Positions 1-7,601 are shown, counted from the first letter of the stretch. The stretch: DNA of 20,370 nucleotides from Clostridia bacterium (GCA_900771345.1 CAAGNQ010000048.1:1-20370), one strand, 5' to 3'. Notes: generated by a model not told the origin, from the letters alone. Numbers and translations are program-made.

Positions 1-140
1 AACTCTAATCCCAACTCGCCCTCGCTTTCATAAAGTTTTCCACTACCACGAATTATTCCTGCAATAAATGCCTTCCTGCAATGCTTGTCCTTAATATTTT
101 TGGAAAGAATTTCCTTTTTGATTATATCTCCAAAATTCAT
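1..140 (-). CDS. whiA: WhiA-like DNA-binding protein, N-terminal fragment
   Basis: The first 46 codons of a gene that runs off the left edge. It starts with ATG at 140 and reads MNFGDIIKKEILSK, then HCRKAFIAGIIRGSGKLYES. This resembles the N-terminus of WhiA, a Bacillota/Actinobacteria protein with a degenerate LAGLIDADG-homing-endonuclease-like domain and a C-terminal helix-turn-helix, involved in cell division or sporulation control. An AAGGAGG ribosome binding site lies 7 bases upstream, inside the end of the PHP gene. The ATG shares one base with the PHP stop codon (TAATG), implying translational coupling. In many Bacillota whiA sits with rapZ and yvcK downstream of murB; here it directly follows PHP. 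The identification rests on a short fragment plus this context; only the N-terminus is visible. Confidence 0.75.
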   Translation of the reverse strand, partial: MNFGDIIKKEILSKNIKDKHCRKAFIAGIIRGSGKLYESEGELGLE

Positions 141-913
141 TATCTTCCCTCCTTAAATTTTCTAAATCTTAAGTCGGGAAGTCTTCCGTCGATATTATCT
201 ATCCTGCCAATCGGAAAATCAAGCCTTTTTATGGTGTTTTCGATAAGAGATATCTCCCCAACCCTTTGAGGAGAGTGAGCATCCGAACTTATCAAAAATC
301 TAACGTCGGTTTTAAGAATATCTTGTATTTCTTTATCAGTTAAGTGTACTTTCTTTGAGTTTAATTCTATATAAGTTCCATAGTCTGCCGCCGCTTTAGC
401 AACCTCGACAGCGTCTGCAAAACAGCAAAAATTTAAGTGAGTTATCATATCTACAGGGTTTTTCTTTATAACGTTTATAAACGTTCTGGTATTTTGCTTA
501 ATAACCCACTCCGATACCCCCTCTTTTTTTACGTAAGTATAAAAAAGGTCGGGAATTGCTAGGCTGAATATAGTTCCAAATTTATATAAAACGAATTTAT
601 GAATACCTGCTAAAAACAAGTCGAAATCATCATAGAGTTTTGGGGATAAATCCACTTTCCCATCAGTTCCAATTATATTTGATTCCACACCTAAAAGCAC
701 TTTAACGCCCGTTTTAATACAAGCCTCGTCACAAAGCTTTCTCATTTTTGGGACCTTTCTTTTGGTTAGCCCAAAAGCAGGGTGAGAAAATCCGTGGTCA
801 GAAATGCCCACTTCTTTTAGCCCCTGTTCTTTTGCCGATATTGCATTTTCAATAATTTGCCCCTTGCCGTGACTAAACACGGTGTGAGTATGGTAATCTC
901 CCGTAAGAACCAT
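140..913 (-). CDS. PHP-domain metal-dependent phosphoesterase
   Basis: A 257-residue protein of the PHP (polymerase and histidinol phosphatase) superfamily, probably a cytoplasmic phosphoesterase of unknown substrate. Metal-ligand motifs are seen in order: DYHTHT (His8, His10), His15, SDHGF (Asp39, His40), GVESN (Glu77), a His near 105, THLNF (His159) and SSDAH (Asp211, His213), so the active site looks complete. The length is typical for stand-alone YcdX-like PHP enzymes. It lies between murB and whiA, overlapping both by a single base in TAATG junctions, so the three genes are almost certainly one mRNA. Histidinol phosphatase is an alternative family function, but no histidine-biosynthesis genes are nearby. 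The fold is certain and the substrate is not. Confidence 0.88.
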   Translation of the reverse strand: MVLTGDYHTHTVFSHGKGQIIENAISAKEQGLKEVGISDHGFSHPAFGLTKRKVPKMRKLCDEACIKTGVKVLLGVESNIIGTDGKVDLSPKLYDDFDLFLAGIHKFVLYKFGTIFSLAIPDLFYTYVKKEGVSEWVIKQNTRTFINVIKKNPVDMITHLNFCCFADAVEVAKAAADYGTYIELNSKKVHLTDKEIQDILKTDVRFLISSDAHSPQRVGEISLIENTIKRLDFPIGRIDNIDGRLPDLRFRKFKEGR

Positions 914-1803
914 TAAAACTCTCCTAGATATTCGACCTCCTCTTCTAAGGATATGCCAAAATCTTTTTGGATTTTATCTTTTATATACGATATAACCTTA
1001 TGCACGTCGCTTGCAGTAGTATTAGTTGAAACGGTTATAAAATTAGCGTGTTTTTCTGAAACTGTTGCACCACCAATACTAAATCCTTTTAAGCCTGCCC
1101 TTTCTATTAACTCACCTGCATAATAAGGGTAAGGATTTTTAAAAACCGAACCACACGTGCGCCCCTGTGGTTGCTTGGTTTTTCTAATATCAAGATAGGT
1201 TTTCTCCCTTTCCGTAATTGCTTCGCGATTTGACTTTTCAAAATCAAACAGCCCACATATAATTATTTCCCTACTATTTAAAAATCTACTGGTCCGATAA
1301 GAAAACTTACAGTCTGTTTTATGGTATTTTTTGATTTTTCCGTTACACAGAGTGTGGACTTCAACTAAACTATCCGAAATACTCCGTCCAAACGCACCTG
1401 CATTCATTACTATTGCCCCACCTACGCTTGCAGGTATTCCAGACAACGCTTCTAATCCCGACAAATCGTGCTCTCTGTTAAACTTTATAAGACTGTCTAA
1501 CGACGCACCTGCCATTGCCTGAATATAATCTCTTTTATAGAAAATATCATTGATTTTTTTTATGCTTATAATTAGGCCGTTATACCCCTTATCCGAAACT
1601 AAAACGTTACTTCCAAACCCTAAAACTTTATAGCATACTCTATGTTTTTTTGCCAAACTCACTAGTTGATTAAGTGAGCAAAGAGTATTTACCTCCACGT
1701 AATAATCGGAATTTCCACCAACACAAAGTGAAGTGTGCTTTTTCATAGGCTCATCATAACAAACTTTTGACAGTACAACCTCTTCGAGCACTTTTTTAAA
1801 CAC
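913..1803 (-). CDS. murB: UDP-N-acetylenolpyruvoylglucosamine reductase MurB
   Basis: Cytoplasmic flavoenzyme that reduces UDP-GlcNAc-enolpyruvate to UDP-MurNAc with NADPH, the second committed step of peptidoglycan synthesis. The protein is 296 residues, within the usual range. The FAD-binding part carries GFGSNVLVSD (63-71) and SGIPASVGGAIVMNAGAFG (121-139). The C-terminal part has YRTSRF (169-174), then CGSVFKNP with the predicted catalytic Ser219, and a Glu-rich stretch near 287-289 supplying the catalytic Glu. It lacks the long insertion of E. coli type I enzymes, so it is type II. The start is GTG at 1803, preceded by AAAGGAG with a 7-base spacer. Its stop shares one base with the PHP start. 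It lies 49 bases downstream of the solute-binding-like gene with no terminator seen between them. Confidence 0.96.
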   Translation of the reverse strand: MFKKVLEEVVLSKVCYDEPMKKHTSLCVGGNSDYYVEVNTLCSLNQLVSLAKKHRVCYKVLGFGSNVLVSDKGYNGLIISIKKINDIFYKRDYIQAMAGASLDSLIKFNREHDLSGLEALSGIPASVGGAIVMNAGAFGRSISDSLVEVHTLCNGKIKKYHKTDCKFSYRTSRFLNSREIIICGLFDFEKSNREAITEREKTYLDIRKTKQPQGRTCGSVFKNPYPYYAGELIERAGLKGFSIGGATVSEKHANFITVSTNTTASDVHKVISYIKDKIQKDFGISLEEEVEYLGEF

Positions 1804-1852
1804 TAAAAATCTCCTTTTACTATTTTACTATATTTTTTGCAAATTTACAAGG

Positions 1853-2845
1853 TTAAACGAGCATATTTTTAATTTTATTTAAAGCCTCTTGGTCACCGTT
1901 AAACGCAAGGTATGAATTTTTTTGCATTTGCTTTAATTCAACTGACGAGGTGAAAGCACTTACTGATAAAAATTTTTTTTTAGCCTGCATTAATCTTGCA
2001 TTTTGGTCATCAGTTTCTACGTCATAAACTTCTGAATACATTCCTATATCATAAAGTTTTTTTTGTATCTCTTCCGACATTAAATACTCTAAAAATTTCT
2101 CAGCATAGCATCTTTTAACTTGTTCTGTTGAAGTTATAACTACATATTGATAGAGGTCGTTATATTTCTCTAAAGGTTTAATATTAACTTCCATATTTCT
2201 ATTTTTTAAACGCATCAAATCCCTTTGAGTCCCTAGCATAAACGGAGTACTCCCTCCAACAAACTGAACGTATGCATCTAACGGTTTTTTTACCTCTACT
2301 TGTTTTACTTTGCAATCTTCCAGTGTTAGCGCTGTCAGTGGCTGAGTATATTCCCCTTGTGAAACCAGAAGTTTATCAATCTCCTCTTCAAAACTGCTTG
2401 CCAAACGAGGATTTGCAATTAAAACGTACCCTCCTCTACACCACGGCACTGCGTACGTACCATCTCCTACCTTCCCACCATTAAAATCTATGTTAATATT
2501 AAGTTTTGAAAACCCACTAACTTCCGTTCCGTTCCCAAAAGAAATTATATCAGGTGGAGAATTATTTTTAAGGCTTTCATAAACACCGTCGACAGTATAA
2601 TTACTAACCATAACGAAAACGCCTTCGTGCTTTTTTTCAAACGACCTCGCAACCTTTAGCAAAAACTGTTTTCTAGAGCCTATCCCACCCTCAAAACTAT
2701 CCACCTGCCAGACGGTAATTATCCCTTTATATTCACTAGGGTTATTATCTATTTGAGTTTGAGAGATTTTATTGCTACCGATTAATATTGTAAACAATAC
2801 ACATCCAATAATTATTAGGCCTGATATATATTTTAATACTTTCAT
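1853..2845 (-). CDS. Extracellular solute-binding-like protein, membrane- or lipid-anchored
   Basis: A secreted protein resembling family 1 ABC-transporter solute-binding proteins, but shorter (about 330 residues against 400 or more). The N-terminus MKVLKYISGLIIIGC has a lipobox-like IIGC, but hydrophobic residues continue after the Cys, so a transmembrane anchor is also possible. Solute-binding signs are ITVWQVDSFEGG near the mature N-terminus, PPDIISFGNG, YAVPWCRGGYVLIANP, and FVGGSTPFMLGTQRDL. I prefer the ATG at 2845; an in-frame TTG at 2869 sits almost on the preceding terminator. Neither start has a clear ribosome binding site. No permease or ATPase gene is adjacent, so a transport role is unproven; it could be an orphan binding protein or a sensor. 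It is followed by murB after 49 bases. Confidence 0.65.
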   Translation of the reverse strand: MKVLKYISGLIIIGCVLFTILIGSNKISQTQIDNNPSEYKGIITVWQVDSFEGGIGSRKQFLLKVARSFEKKHEGVFVMVSNYTVDGVYESLKNNSPPDIISFGNGTEVSGFSKLNINIDFNGGKVGDGTYAVPWCRGGYVLIANPRLASSFEEEIDKLLVSQGEYTQPLTALTLEDCKVKQVEVKKPLDAYVQFVGGSTPFMLGTQRDLMRLKNRNMEVNIKPLEKYNDLYQYVVITSTEQVKRCYAEKFLEYLMSEEIQKKLYDIGMYSEVYDVETDDQNARLMQAKKKFLSVSAFTSSVELKQMQKNSYLAFNGDQEALNKIKNMLV

Positions 2846-2870
2846 ATTAATATATATTCTGATAAACAAT

Positions 2871-2902
2871 TAAAAAGGACTTTTCCGTTTAGAAAAGTCC
2901 TT
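2871..2902 (-). terminator. Rho-independent terminator after mlpA
   Basis: An 11-bp perfect stem (2875-2885 with 2892-2902) and a 6-base loop, followed on the minus strand by a run of five T. It begins 5 bases after the mlpA stop and ends the ylxY-mlpA unit. The next gene starts only about 26 bases later with no recognisable promoter between. Confidence 0.8.
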
Positions 2903-2906
2903 GTTT

Positions 2907-4148
2907 TTATATTTTTAATGGGGTTCGTTTTGTGCCAATTGTTGCAGTTGCCGAACGCTCAATGTCAAAATATTTCTCTATAACCTCATTAACATCACTT
3001 AACTTAAGGTTGTTTATTCTTTGAAGTCTATCGTTATAATCAAATTCTTTATTTAGATAGAGCATATATTTCCCGTTTAGCATCATTTGCGAATAAGCAT
3101 TTTCTAAGGAGAACAAAGTTGAACTCTTATGTTGCTCTTTGGCCCTACTAAATTCTGTTTCTGTTATGCCCTCTTTTTTAAATCTTCTAACTTCCTCAGC
3201 AATCGCCTCAACTGCTTGGTCGCGAAGAGCAGTATTTACGCCTGCATAAATTTCTATTACACCGTCAAACTTATAATTTGAATGATATGAATAAACGCTA
3301 TACGCTAAGCCTAATTCTTCTCTTATTTTTTGGAAAAGTCTACTACTCATGCCTCCACCAAAAATAGTGTTTGCAATACTTAGCGCATCATTTTCTATAT
3401 TTTCGATGCTCATTCCCCTCATTGCTATTCCGATATGCGATTGCTCTATCTTCTTGCTTCTATAAAGATGCTTTGGCGTTGTAGGCTCGAAAACTTTTTG
3501 TTTCGCGCTCTTTATCCTTATAAAACGGCTTACAAACATATCCTCAATAAGTTTTATTGTTTCGTCTATATCAACGTTTCCCGATACGCTTATTACCACG
3601 TTATCTGCCGTATAGTACTTGTCCATATACGAAAGGATATCTTGCTTTGTAAACCTCTTTATATTTTTTGAACTGCCTAAAATAGTTCTTCCTAGCCCTT
3701 TTTCTCCGTGATAACTTTTGGCAAGAAGGTCAAAACATATATCTTCGGGAGAATCTTCACACATATTGATTTCTTCTATAACGACGCCTTTTTCTTTTTC
3801 TAGTTCTTCACTGTCAAAAATAGAATCAAAGAATATATCCGATAAAACCTCCATCACGTCTTTAAGCCTTTCTTTAGTAGATTTTGTATAATAGCAAGTG
3901 ACCTCTTTTGAAGTATAGGCGTTTATTTGCCCTCCAACGCTATCTATCCTGTCTGAAATATCAAAAGCCGAACGCGTTTTCGTGCCTTTAAACAAAACGT
4001 GCTCTATAAAGTGAGAGATACCGTTCTCCTCTTGGCTTTCGTTTATGCTTCCCGTTTTAACCATAATACCGAAAGACACAGAGTAAAGACCGTCCATCTT
4101 ATTTATTATTACTCTTAATCCGTTATCAAATTGCTTAAAATACGTCAT
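2907..4148 (-). CDS. mlpA: M16-family zinc metallopeptidase (MlpA/YmxG-like)
   Basis: A 413-residue processing-type peptidase of the M16B (pitrilysin/mitochondrial processing peptidase) family. The inverted zinc motif HxxEH is HFIEH (His46, Glu49, His50), and the third ligand is a Glu in VVIEEINM (125-126), so it should be active. GKQ-free C-terminal M16 homology continues with IEQSHIGIAMRG, FGGGMSSRLFQKIREELGLAYS. I chose ATG at 4148 because GGAG lies 6 bases upstream and the protein then begins like family members (TYFKQFDNGLRVI); an upstream in-frame GTG at 4181 would overlap ylxY. The gene sits 19 bases after ylxY and matches the B. subtilis order rpsO-pnpA-ylxY-mlpA. The physiological substrate is unknown. 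Confidence 0.93.
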   Translation of the reverse strand: MTYFKQFDNGLRVIINKMDGLYSVSFGIMVKTGSINESQEENGISHFIEHVLFKGTKTRSAFDISDRIDSVGGQINAYTSKEVTCYYTKSTKERLKDVMEVLSDIFFDSIFDSEELEKEKGVVIEEINMCEDSPEDICFDLLAKSYHGEKGLGRTILGSSKNIKRFTKQDILSYMDKYYTADNVVISVSGNVDIDETIKLIEDMFVSRFIRIKSAKQKVFEPTTPKHLYRSKKIEQSHIGIAMRGMSIENIENDALSIANTIFGGGMSSRLFQKIREELGLAYSVYSYHSNYKFDGVIEIYAGVNTALRDQAVEAIAEEVRRFKKEGITETEFSRAKEQHKSSTLFSLENAYSQMMLNGKYMLYLNKEFDYNDRLQRINNLKLSDVNEVIEKYFDIERSATATIGTKRTPLKI

Positions 4149-4167
4149 ATTTTCTCCGTTATGTATA

Positions 4168-4875
4168 TTACAAATTTTCACTTACCGTTATAAGTCTATA
4201 CCCAGCCACCTTGTATGCCGATATTATTTTTGGCAAAGCCGAAAGGGTATGCTTTTTAGGGTGCATTAGAATAAAATCGCCACTCCGTACCTGAGTTATT
4301 GCCCTACTTATTATAACGTTTTCATCACTATCTCGCCAATCAATCGTGTCCTTTGACCACATTATAGTTTTATAGCCTAGTTGATTTGCAACGTCAAGCG
4401 TATCTTGCGAAAAACTGCCAGAAGGTGGAGCAAACAGCGTGGGTTTTACTCCACATAAAGACTCTACAACAACGCCCGTCATATAAATCTCTTGCTCGTT
4501 CTGTTTGCTATCTATAACCTTATGGTCCTTATGGAAATATCCGTGATTACCTATTTCGTGCCCTTCGCCAACTATTCGCTTTAGCGTTTGCCCGTTATCG
4601 TCAGCCCAACAACCACCAACGAAAAAGGTTGCCTTTGCCTCATATTCTTTTAACGTGTCCAAAATACCGTTTACTACCTCTGTGTTTTCATAAACGTTAA
4701 ACATCATTGATATGCCGTTTTCTTCTCTGCTCCCGTTATATATAGCGTCAATCTGATTGTCTGCCGAGATAGGTGTTATTTGCTCTGGCATAAAGGCAAA
4801 TAAACACACTATAATAAAAATTCCTGCTAGAAAAACGTTGGTTAAATAGGTTGTTCTTTTATTTAGTTTTTTCAT
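4168..4875 (-). CDS. ylxY: YlxY-like polysaccharide deacetylase homologue, probably inactive
   Basis: A 235-residue exported NodB-fold (carbohydrate esterase 4) protein with an N-terminal signal/anchor helix at about 12-30. Downstream motifs are partly kept: GNHGYFH (metal His111, His115), APPSG (149-153, where active enzymes have RPPYG), DTIDW (176-180) and ILMHP with His205. Motif 1, normally TFDDG with catalytic base and metal Asp, reads MFNVY (58-62), so both aspartates are missing. Active-site Arg is also replaced by Ala149. I therefore infer a non-catalytic or altered protein, possibly binding peptidoglycan. It is placed between pnp and mlpA exactly as ylxY is in B. subtilis. GAGGTG lies 7 bases before the ATG. 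A terminator separates it from pnp, so it has its own promoter or depends on read-through. Confidence 0.85.
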   Translation of the reverse strand: MKKLNKRTTYLTNVFLAGIFIIVCLFAFMPEQITPISADNQIDAIYNGSREENGISMMFNVYENTEVVNGILDTLKEYEAKATFFVGGCWADDNGQTLKRIVGEGHEIGNHGYFHKDHKVIDSKQNEQEIYMTGVVVESLCGVKPTLFAPPSGSFSQDTLDVANQLGYKTIMWSKDTIDWRDSDENVIISRAITQVRSGDFILMHPKKHTLSALPKIISAYKVAGYRLITVSENL

Positions 4876-4939
4876 TTATCCACACCTCTATACATTTATA
4901 TGCTTTTAATATTTATTAAAATTACATATACGCGTGGAT

Positions 4940-4972
4940 AAAAAATATGCAAGGCAAAGACCTTGCATATTT
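4940..4972 (-). terminator. Rho-independent terminator after pnp
   Basis: A 12-bp stem (4943-4954 with 4961-4972), 6-base loop, and six T on the minus strand. It lies 14 bases after the pnp stop and before ylxY. Confidence 0.85.
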
Positions 4973-4986
4973 ACTTTTTACTAATA

Positions 4987-7083
4987 CTAGTCGTTTACGA
5001 TTTCAAGAAGCTTAAGGTCTATTCCCTTTTCGCTAATCTTAATAATCTCAACCTTAACCTTATCGCCAATATGAAGCACTTCTTCTACACTTTCGATTCT
5101 CTTTTCGCTCATTTTGCTGATATGGATAAGTCCGTCTTTACCTGGTGCAAGTTCGCAGAATGCTCCAACCTTTGGAAGAATTCTTACAACTTCACTTATA
5201 AACATATCGCCAACTTCTGGGTCTTTTGCAATAGACAAGATAATTGCTTTTGCCCTTTCTGCATTTTCTGCGTTTCCTACGGTTGCAATATTAATTCTAC
5301 CGTCGTCATCAATATCAATCTTAACGCCCGTTTCTTCTATAATCTTGTTGATAACCTTTCCTTGTTTACCAACAACGTCACCAATCTTCTCTGGGTCAAT
5401 ATTGAAAGTGATAATTCTTGGTGCATAAGGTGAAAGTTCTGCTCTTGGCTTATCAATAGCCTCTAGCATTTTATCTAAAATATACTTTCTGCCAACGTTT
5501 GCTTGAGCAATCGCCTTTCTTAAAATAGCCTCGTCAATACCCTTAATCTTAATATCCATTTGGATTGCAGTAATACCCTTTTCAGTACCTGCAACCTTAA
5601 AGTCCATATCTCCTAAGAAATCTTCTAGACCTTGAATATCTGATAGAATTGAAACCTTTCCACTCTCCGTATCCTTAATAAGACCCATAGCAATTCCTGC
5701 TACTGGTGCCTTAATAGGAACGCCTGCGTCCATAAGCGCTAGAGTTGAACCACATACGCTACCTTGTGAGGTCGAGCCGTTTGAACTCAATACTTCAGAA
5801 ACTATTCTGATTGCGTATGGGAATTCTTCTTCTGAAGGGATAACAGGTTCTAACGCCCTTTCTGCAAGTGCGCCGTGACCAATTTCTCTTCTACCTGGGC
5901 TTCTTAACGGTTTAGCCTCGCCAGAAGCATATCCAGGCATATTGTATTGATGCATGTAGCGTTTTGAAGTATCCCCATCAAGACCTTCGAGTTTTTGCGC
6001 TTCCGATAACATTCCCAAAGTACAAGTTGACATAACCTGAGTCATGCCTCTAGTGAATACACCCGAGCCGTGAACGCGTGGAAGAACGCCTGCTTCACAC
6101 CAAATCTTTCTAACTTCATCAAGTTTTCTTCCGTCAGGACGAATACCTGTGTTTGTAATTTTTGCTCTTACCTTTTCCTTTGTCATATAGTAAAGAGCGT
6201 CTTTAATTTCCCTTGCTTTGTCAGGGAAAATTTCTGCAAAATGCTCTAAACAATCCTTTTCAACCTTATCTTGACCAGCCTGTCTTTGGTGACGGTCAAA
6301 AGTATCTAAAGCCTCGTCTAACATCTTGTCTGCATACTCTCTAACGGCATTATCGATATCTTCTGGAACTTTATAGAATTCCATCTCTCTCTTTGGCTTG
6401 CCGATTTCTTTAACGATTTCTTCTTGGAATGCGCAGAGGCGCTTAATTTCCTCGTGGCCAAACAGAATTGCGCCTACCATTTGGTCGTCACTGATTTCGT
6501 TTGCACCAGCCTCAACCATCATAATAGCGTCCTTAGTTCCTGCAAGATTTAGGGTTAACTCCGTTCTTTCTCTTTGTGCTTGGTCGGGGTTAATAACGTA
6601 CTCGCCGTCAACAATACCTACTACAACGCTTCCTGTTGGCCCTGCAAACGGGATATCAGAAATGCTTATTGCAATCGAACTACCTAACATTGCAAGTGGC
6701 TCTGGTTGAATATCAGGTTCAACTGATAATGCAGTTGCAATAACGATAACGTCATTGAAAAGCCCTTTTGGGAATAAAGGACGGATAGGTCTATCGATAA
6801 GACGGCTTGTTAAAATAGCCTTATCTGACGCTCTACCTTCTCTCTTCTTAAATCCTCCAGGGATTTTGCCGATTGAATACATTTTCTCTTCAAAATCCAC
6901 ACCGAGAGGGAAATAGTCCATACCTTCACGAGCAGAGTCAGCCATAGTTACGTTTACCATAACTGCCGTTTCTCCACACCTTACTATGCACGAACCATTA
7001 GTCTGTTCTGCGTACTTTCCCGTTTCGACGATAAGTTCCTTACCACCGACTGTCGTCTTAAATACTCTAAAAGTGTCTGTCAT
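4987..7083 (-). CDS. pnp: Polyribonucleotide nucleotidyltransferase (PNPase)
   Basis: A 698-residue PNPase, the phosphorolytic 3'-to-5' exoribonuclease that degrades mRNA and can add heteropolymeric tails; it works as a cytoplasmic trimer, often with a degradosome. Domain order is complete: first RNase PH core (about 15-145), alpha-helical domain, second RNase PH core with SDIQGLEDFLGDMDFKVAGT (the catalytic Asp cluster), KH domain with GKQG (572-575), and S1 domain (about 625-695) with GLIHIS. Length is normal. The ATG at 7083 has AAGGAGAG upstream. It lies 130 bases after rpsO, separated by a weak terminator and a hairpin in the leader. It is the classic rpsO-pnp pair, consistent with co-regulation. 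Confidence 0.98.
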   Translation of the reverse strand: MTDTFRVFKTTVGGKELIVETGKYAEQTNGSCIVRCGETAVMVNVTMADSAREGMDYFPLGVDFEEKMYSIGKIPGGFKKREGRASDKAILTSRLIDRPIRPLFPKGLFNDVIVIATALSVEPDIQPEPLAMLGSSIAISISDIPFAGPTGSVVVGIVDGEYVINPDQAQRERTELTLNLAGTKDAIMMVEAGANEISDDQMVGAILFGHEEIKRLCAFQEEIVKEIGKPKREMEFYKVPEDIDNAVREYADKMLDEALDTFDRHQRQAGQDKVEKDCLEHFAEIFPDKAREIKDALYYMTKEKVRAKITNTGIRPDGRKLDEVRKIWCEAGVLPRVHGSGVFTRGMTQVMSTCTLGMLSEAQKLEGLDGDTSKRYMHQYNMPGYASGEAKPLRSPGRREIGHGALAERALEPVIPSEEEFPYAIRIVSEVLSSNGSTSQGSVCGSTLALMDAGVPIKAPVAGIAMGLIKDTESGKVSILSDIQGLEDFLGDMDFKVAGTEKGITAIQMDIKIKGIDEAILRKAIAQANVGRKYILDKMLEAIDKPRAELSPYAPRIITFNIDPEKIGDVVGKQGKVINKIIEETGVKIDIDDDGRINIATVGNAENAERAKAIILSIAKDPEVGDMFISEVVRILPKVGAFCELAPGKDGLIHISKMSEKRIESVEEVLHIGDKVKVEIIKISEKGIDLKLLEIVND

Positions 7084-7116
7084 TGTTCTCTCCTTCTAAC
7101 TCTTTATTTTTTGAAA

Positions 7117-7140
7117 CGCTACTCGCAACCTACGAGTGCG
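7117..7140 (-). promoter_or_regulatory. Hairpin in the pnp leader
   Basis: An 8-bp stem with one bulged base: 7121-7125 pairs with 7133-7137, and 7117-7119 pairs with 7138-7140, closing a 7-base loop. It lies 34 bases before the pnp ATG and is not followed by a T-run, so it is not a terminator. In E. coli a leader stem-loop between rpsO and pnp is cut by RNase III for PNPase autoregulation; a similar role here is inference only. Confidence 0.4.
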
Positions 7141-7176
7141 CATAATTACATTAGAAATTTTCCAATCTAAAATAAG

Positions 7177-7207
7177 AAAAATCGGGCGACAAAAAATTAT
7201 GCCGCCC
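7177..7207 (-). terminator. Weak terminator or attenuator after rpsO
   Basis: A 7-bp GC-rich stem including one G-U pair (7184-7190 with 7201-7207), a 10-base loop and a short T-run (7177-7181 as A on the plus strand). It lies 6 bases after the rpsO stop. It probably lets some read-through into pnp. Confidence 0.6.
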
Positions 7208-7213
7208 TATATT

Positions 7214-7477
7214 TTACTTTCTCAAATTCAAATCTGCAATAACCTTTCTGTATCTTTCGATATCAACCTCTTGCAAATACTTCAAAAGCCCTCTTCTTTC
7301 ACCAACCATTTTCATAAGACCACGTCTTGAATGATTGTCGTGCTTATTTACTGATAAGTGCTCATTCAAATGATTGATTCTTTCAGTTAAAAGCGCGATT
7401 TGCACTTCTGCTGAACCAGTGTCACCTTCGTGATGACCGAACTTTGCTATAATTTCTTGTTTTCTTGCTTTTTCCAT
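7214..7477 (-). CDS. rpsO: 30S ribosomal protein S15
   Basis: An 87-residue S15, a primary 16S rRNA binding protein that contacts the helix 20-22 junction in the 30S platform. Diagnostic segments are GDTGSAEVQIALLTERI, HLSVNKHDNHSRRGL and GERRGLLKYL. Full length for the family. AGGAGG lies upstream of the ATG with about 8 bases between. It has its own strong promoter about 95 bases upstream and a structured leader, and it is followed by pnp. Confidence 0.98.
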   Translation of the reverse strand: MEKARKQEIIAKFGHHEGDTGSAEVQIALLTERINHLNEHLSVNKHDNHSRRGLMKMVGERRGLLKYLQEVDIERYRKVIADLNLRK

Positions 7478-7566
7478 ATTCTTTTACCTCCTATTATTTA
7501 TGGAATAATTCGCTATAAACAAAGCCTTAGGTGGAGAGCCATAAAACCTTGTCTAAGTAATTTTGC
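7478..7566 (-). promoter_or_regulatory. Structured rpsO 5' leader, possible S15 autoregulatory site
   Basis: About 90 bases of leader between the predicted transcription start and the rpsO ATG. A 6-bp AT hairpin (7493-7498 with 7504-7509, 5-base loop) directly abuts the AGGAGG site. Farther upstream a CTTAG/CTAAG pairing encloses a second possible structure. S15 represses its own translation through leader RNAs in several bacteria; whether this leader does is not proven by sequence. Confidence 0.35.
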
Positions 7567-7572
7567 CATATC

Positions 7573-7601
7573 AGTATACCAAATTATTACATATTTGTAA
7601 A
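7573..7601 (-). promoter_or_regulatory. Sigma-A-type promoter for rpsO
   Basis: Minus-strand TTTACA, a 17-base spacer, then TATACT. It lies downstream of hemZ and points into rpsO, so rpsO-pnp can be expressed independently of the upstream sec-rel operon. Confidence 0.75.

Noticed and set aside
1826..1854. Possible promoter before murB (TTGTAA, 17 bases, TAAAAT)
   Set aside because: The predicted start would fall within the ribosome binding site, leaving no usable leader; AT-rich composition makes a chance match likely.
2846..2869. Upstream TTG start for the solute-binding-like gene
   Set aside because: It lies almost on the T-run of the preceding terminator and would add eight residues before a normal signal-like N-terminus; the ATG at 2845 is a better fit, though not proven.
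4149..4181. GTG start for mlpA overlapping ylxY
   Set aside because: The internal ATG at 4148 has a proper GGAG site and gives the family-like N-terminus.
4963..5433. 156-codon plus-strand open frame over the pnp 3' end
   Set aside because: Antisense shadow of pnp, Phe/Asn-rich without family features, no ribosome site; pnp is certain on the other strand.
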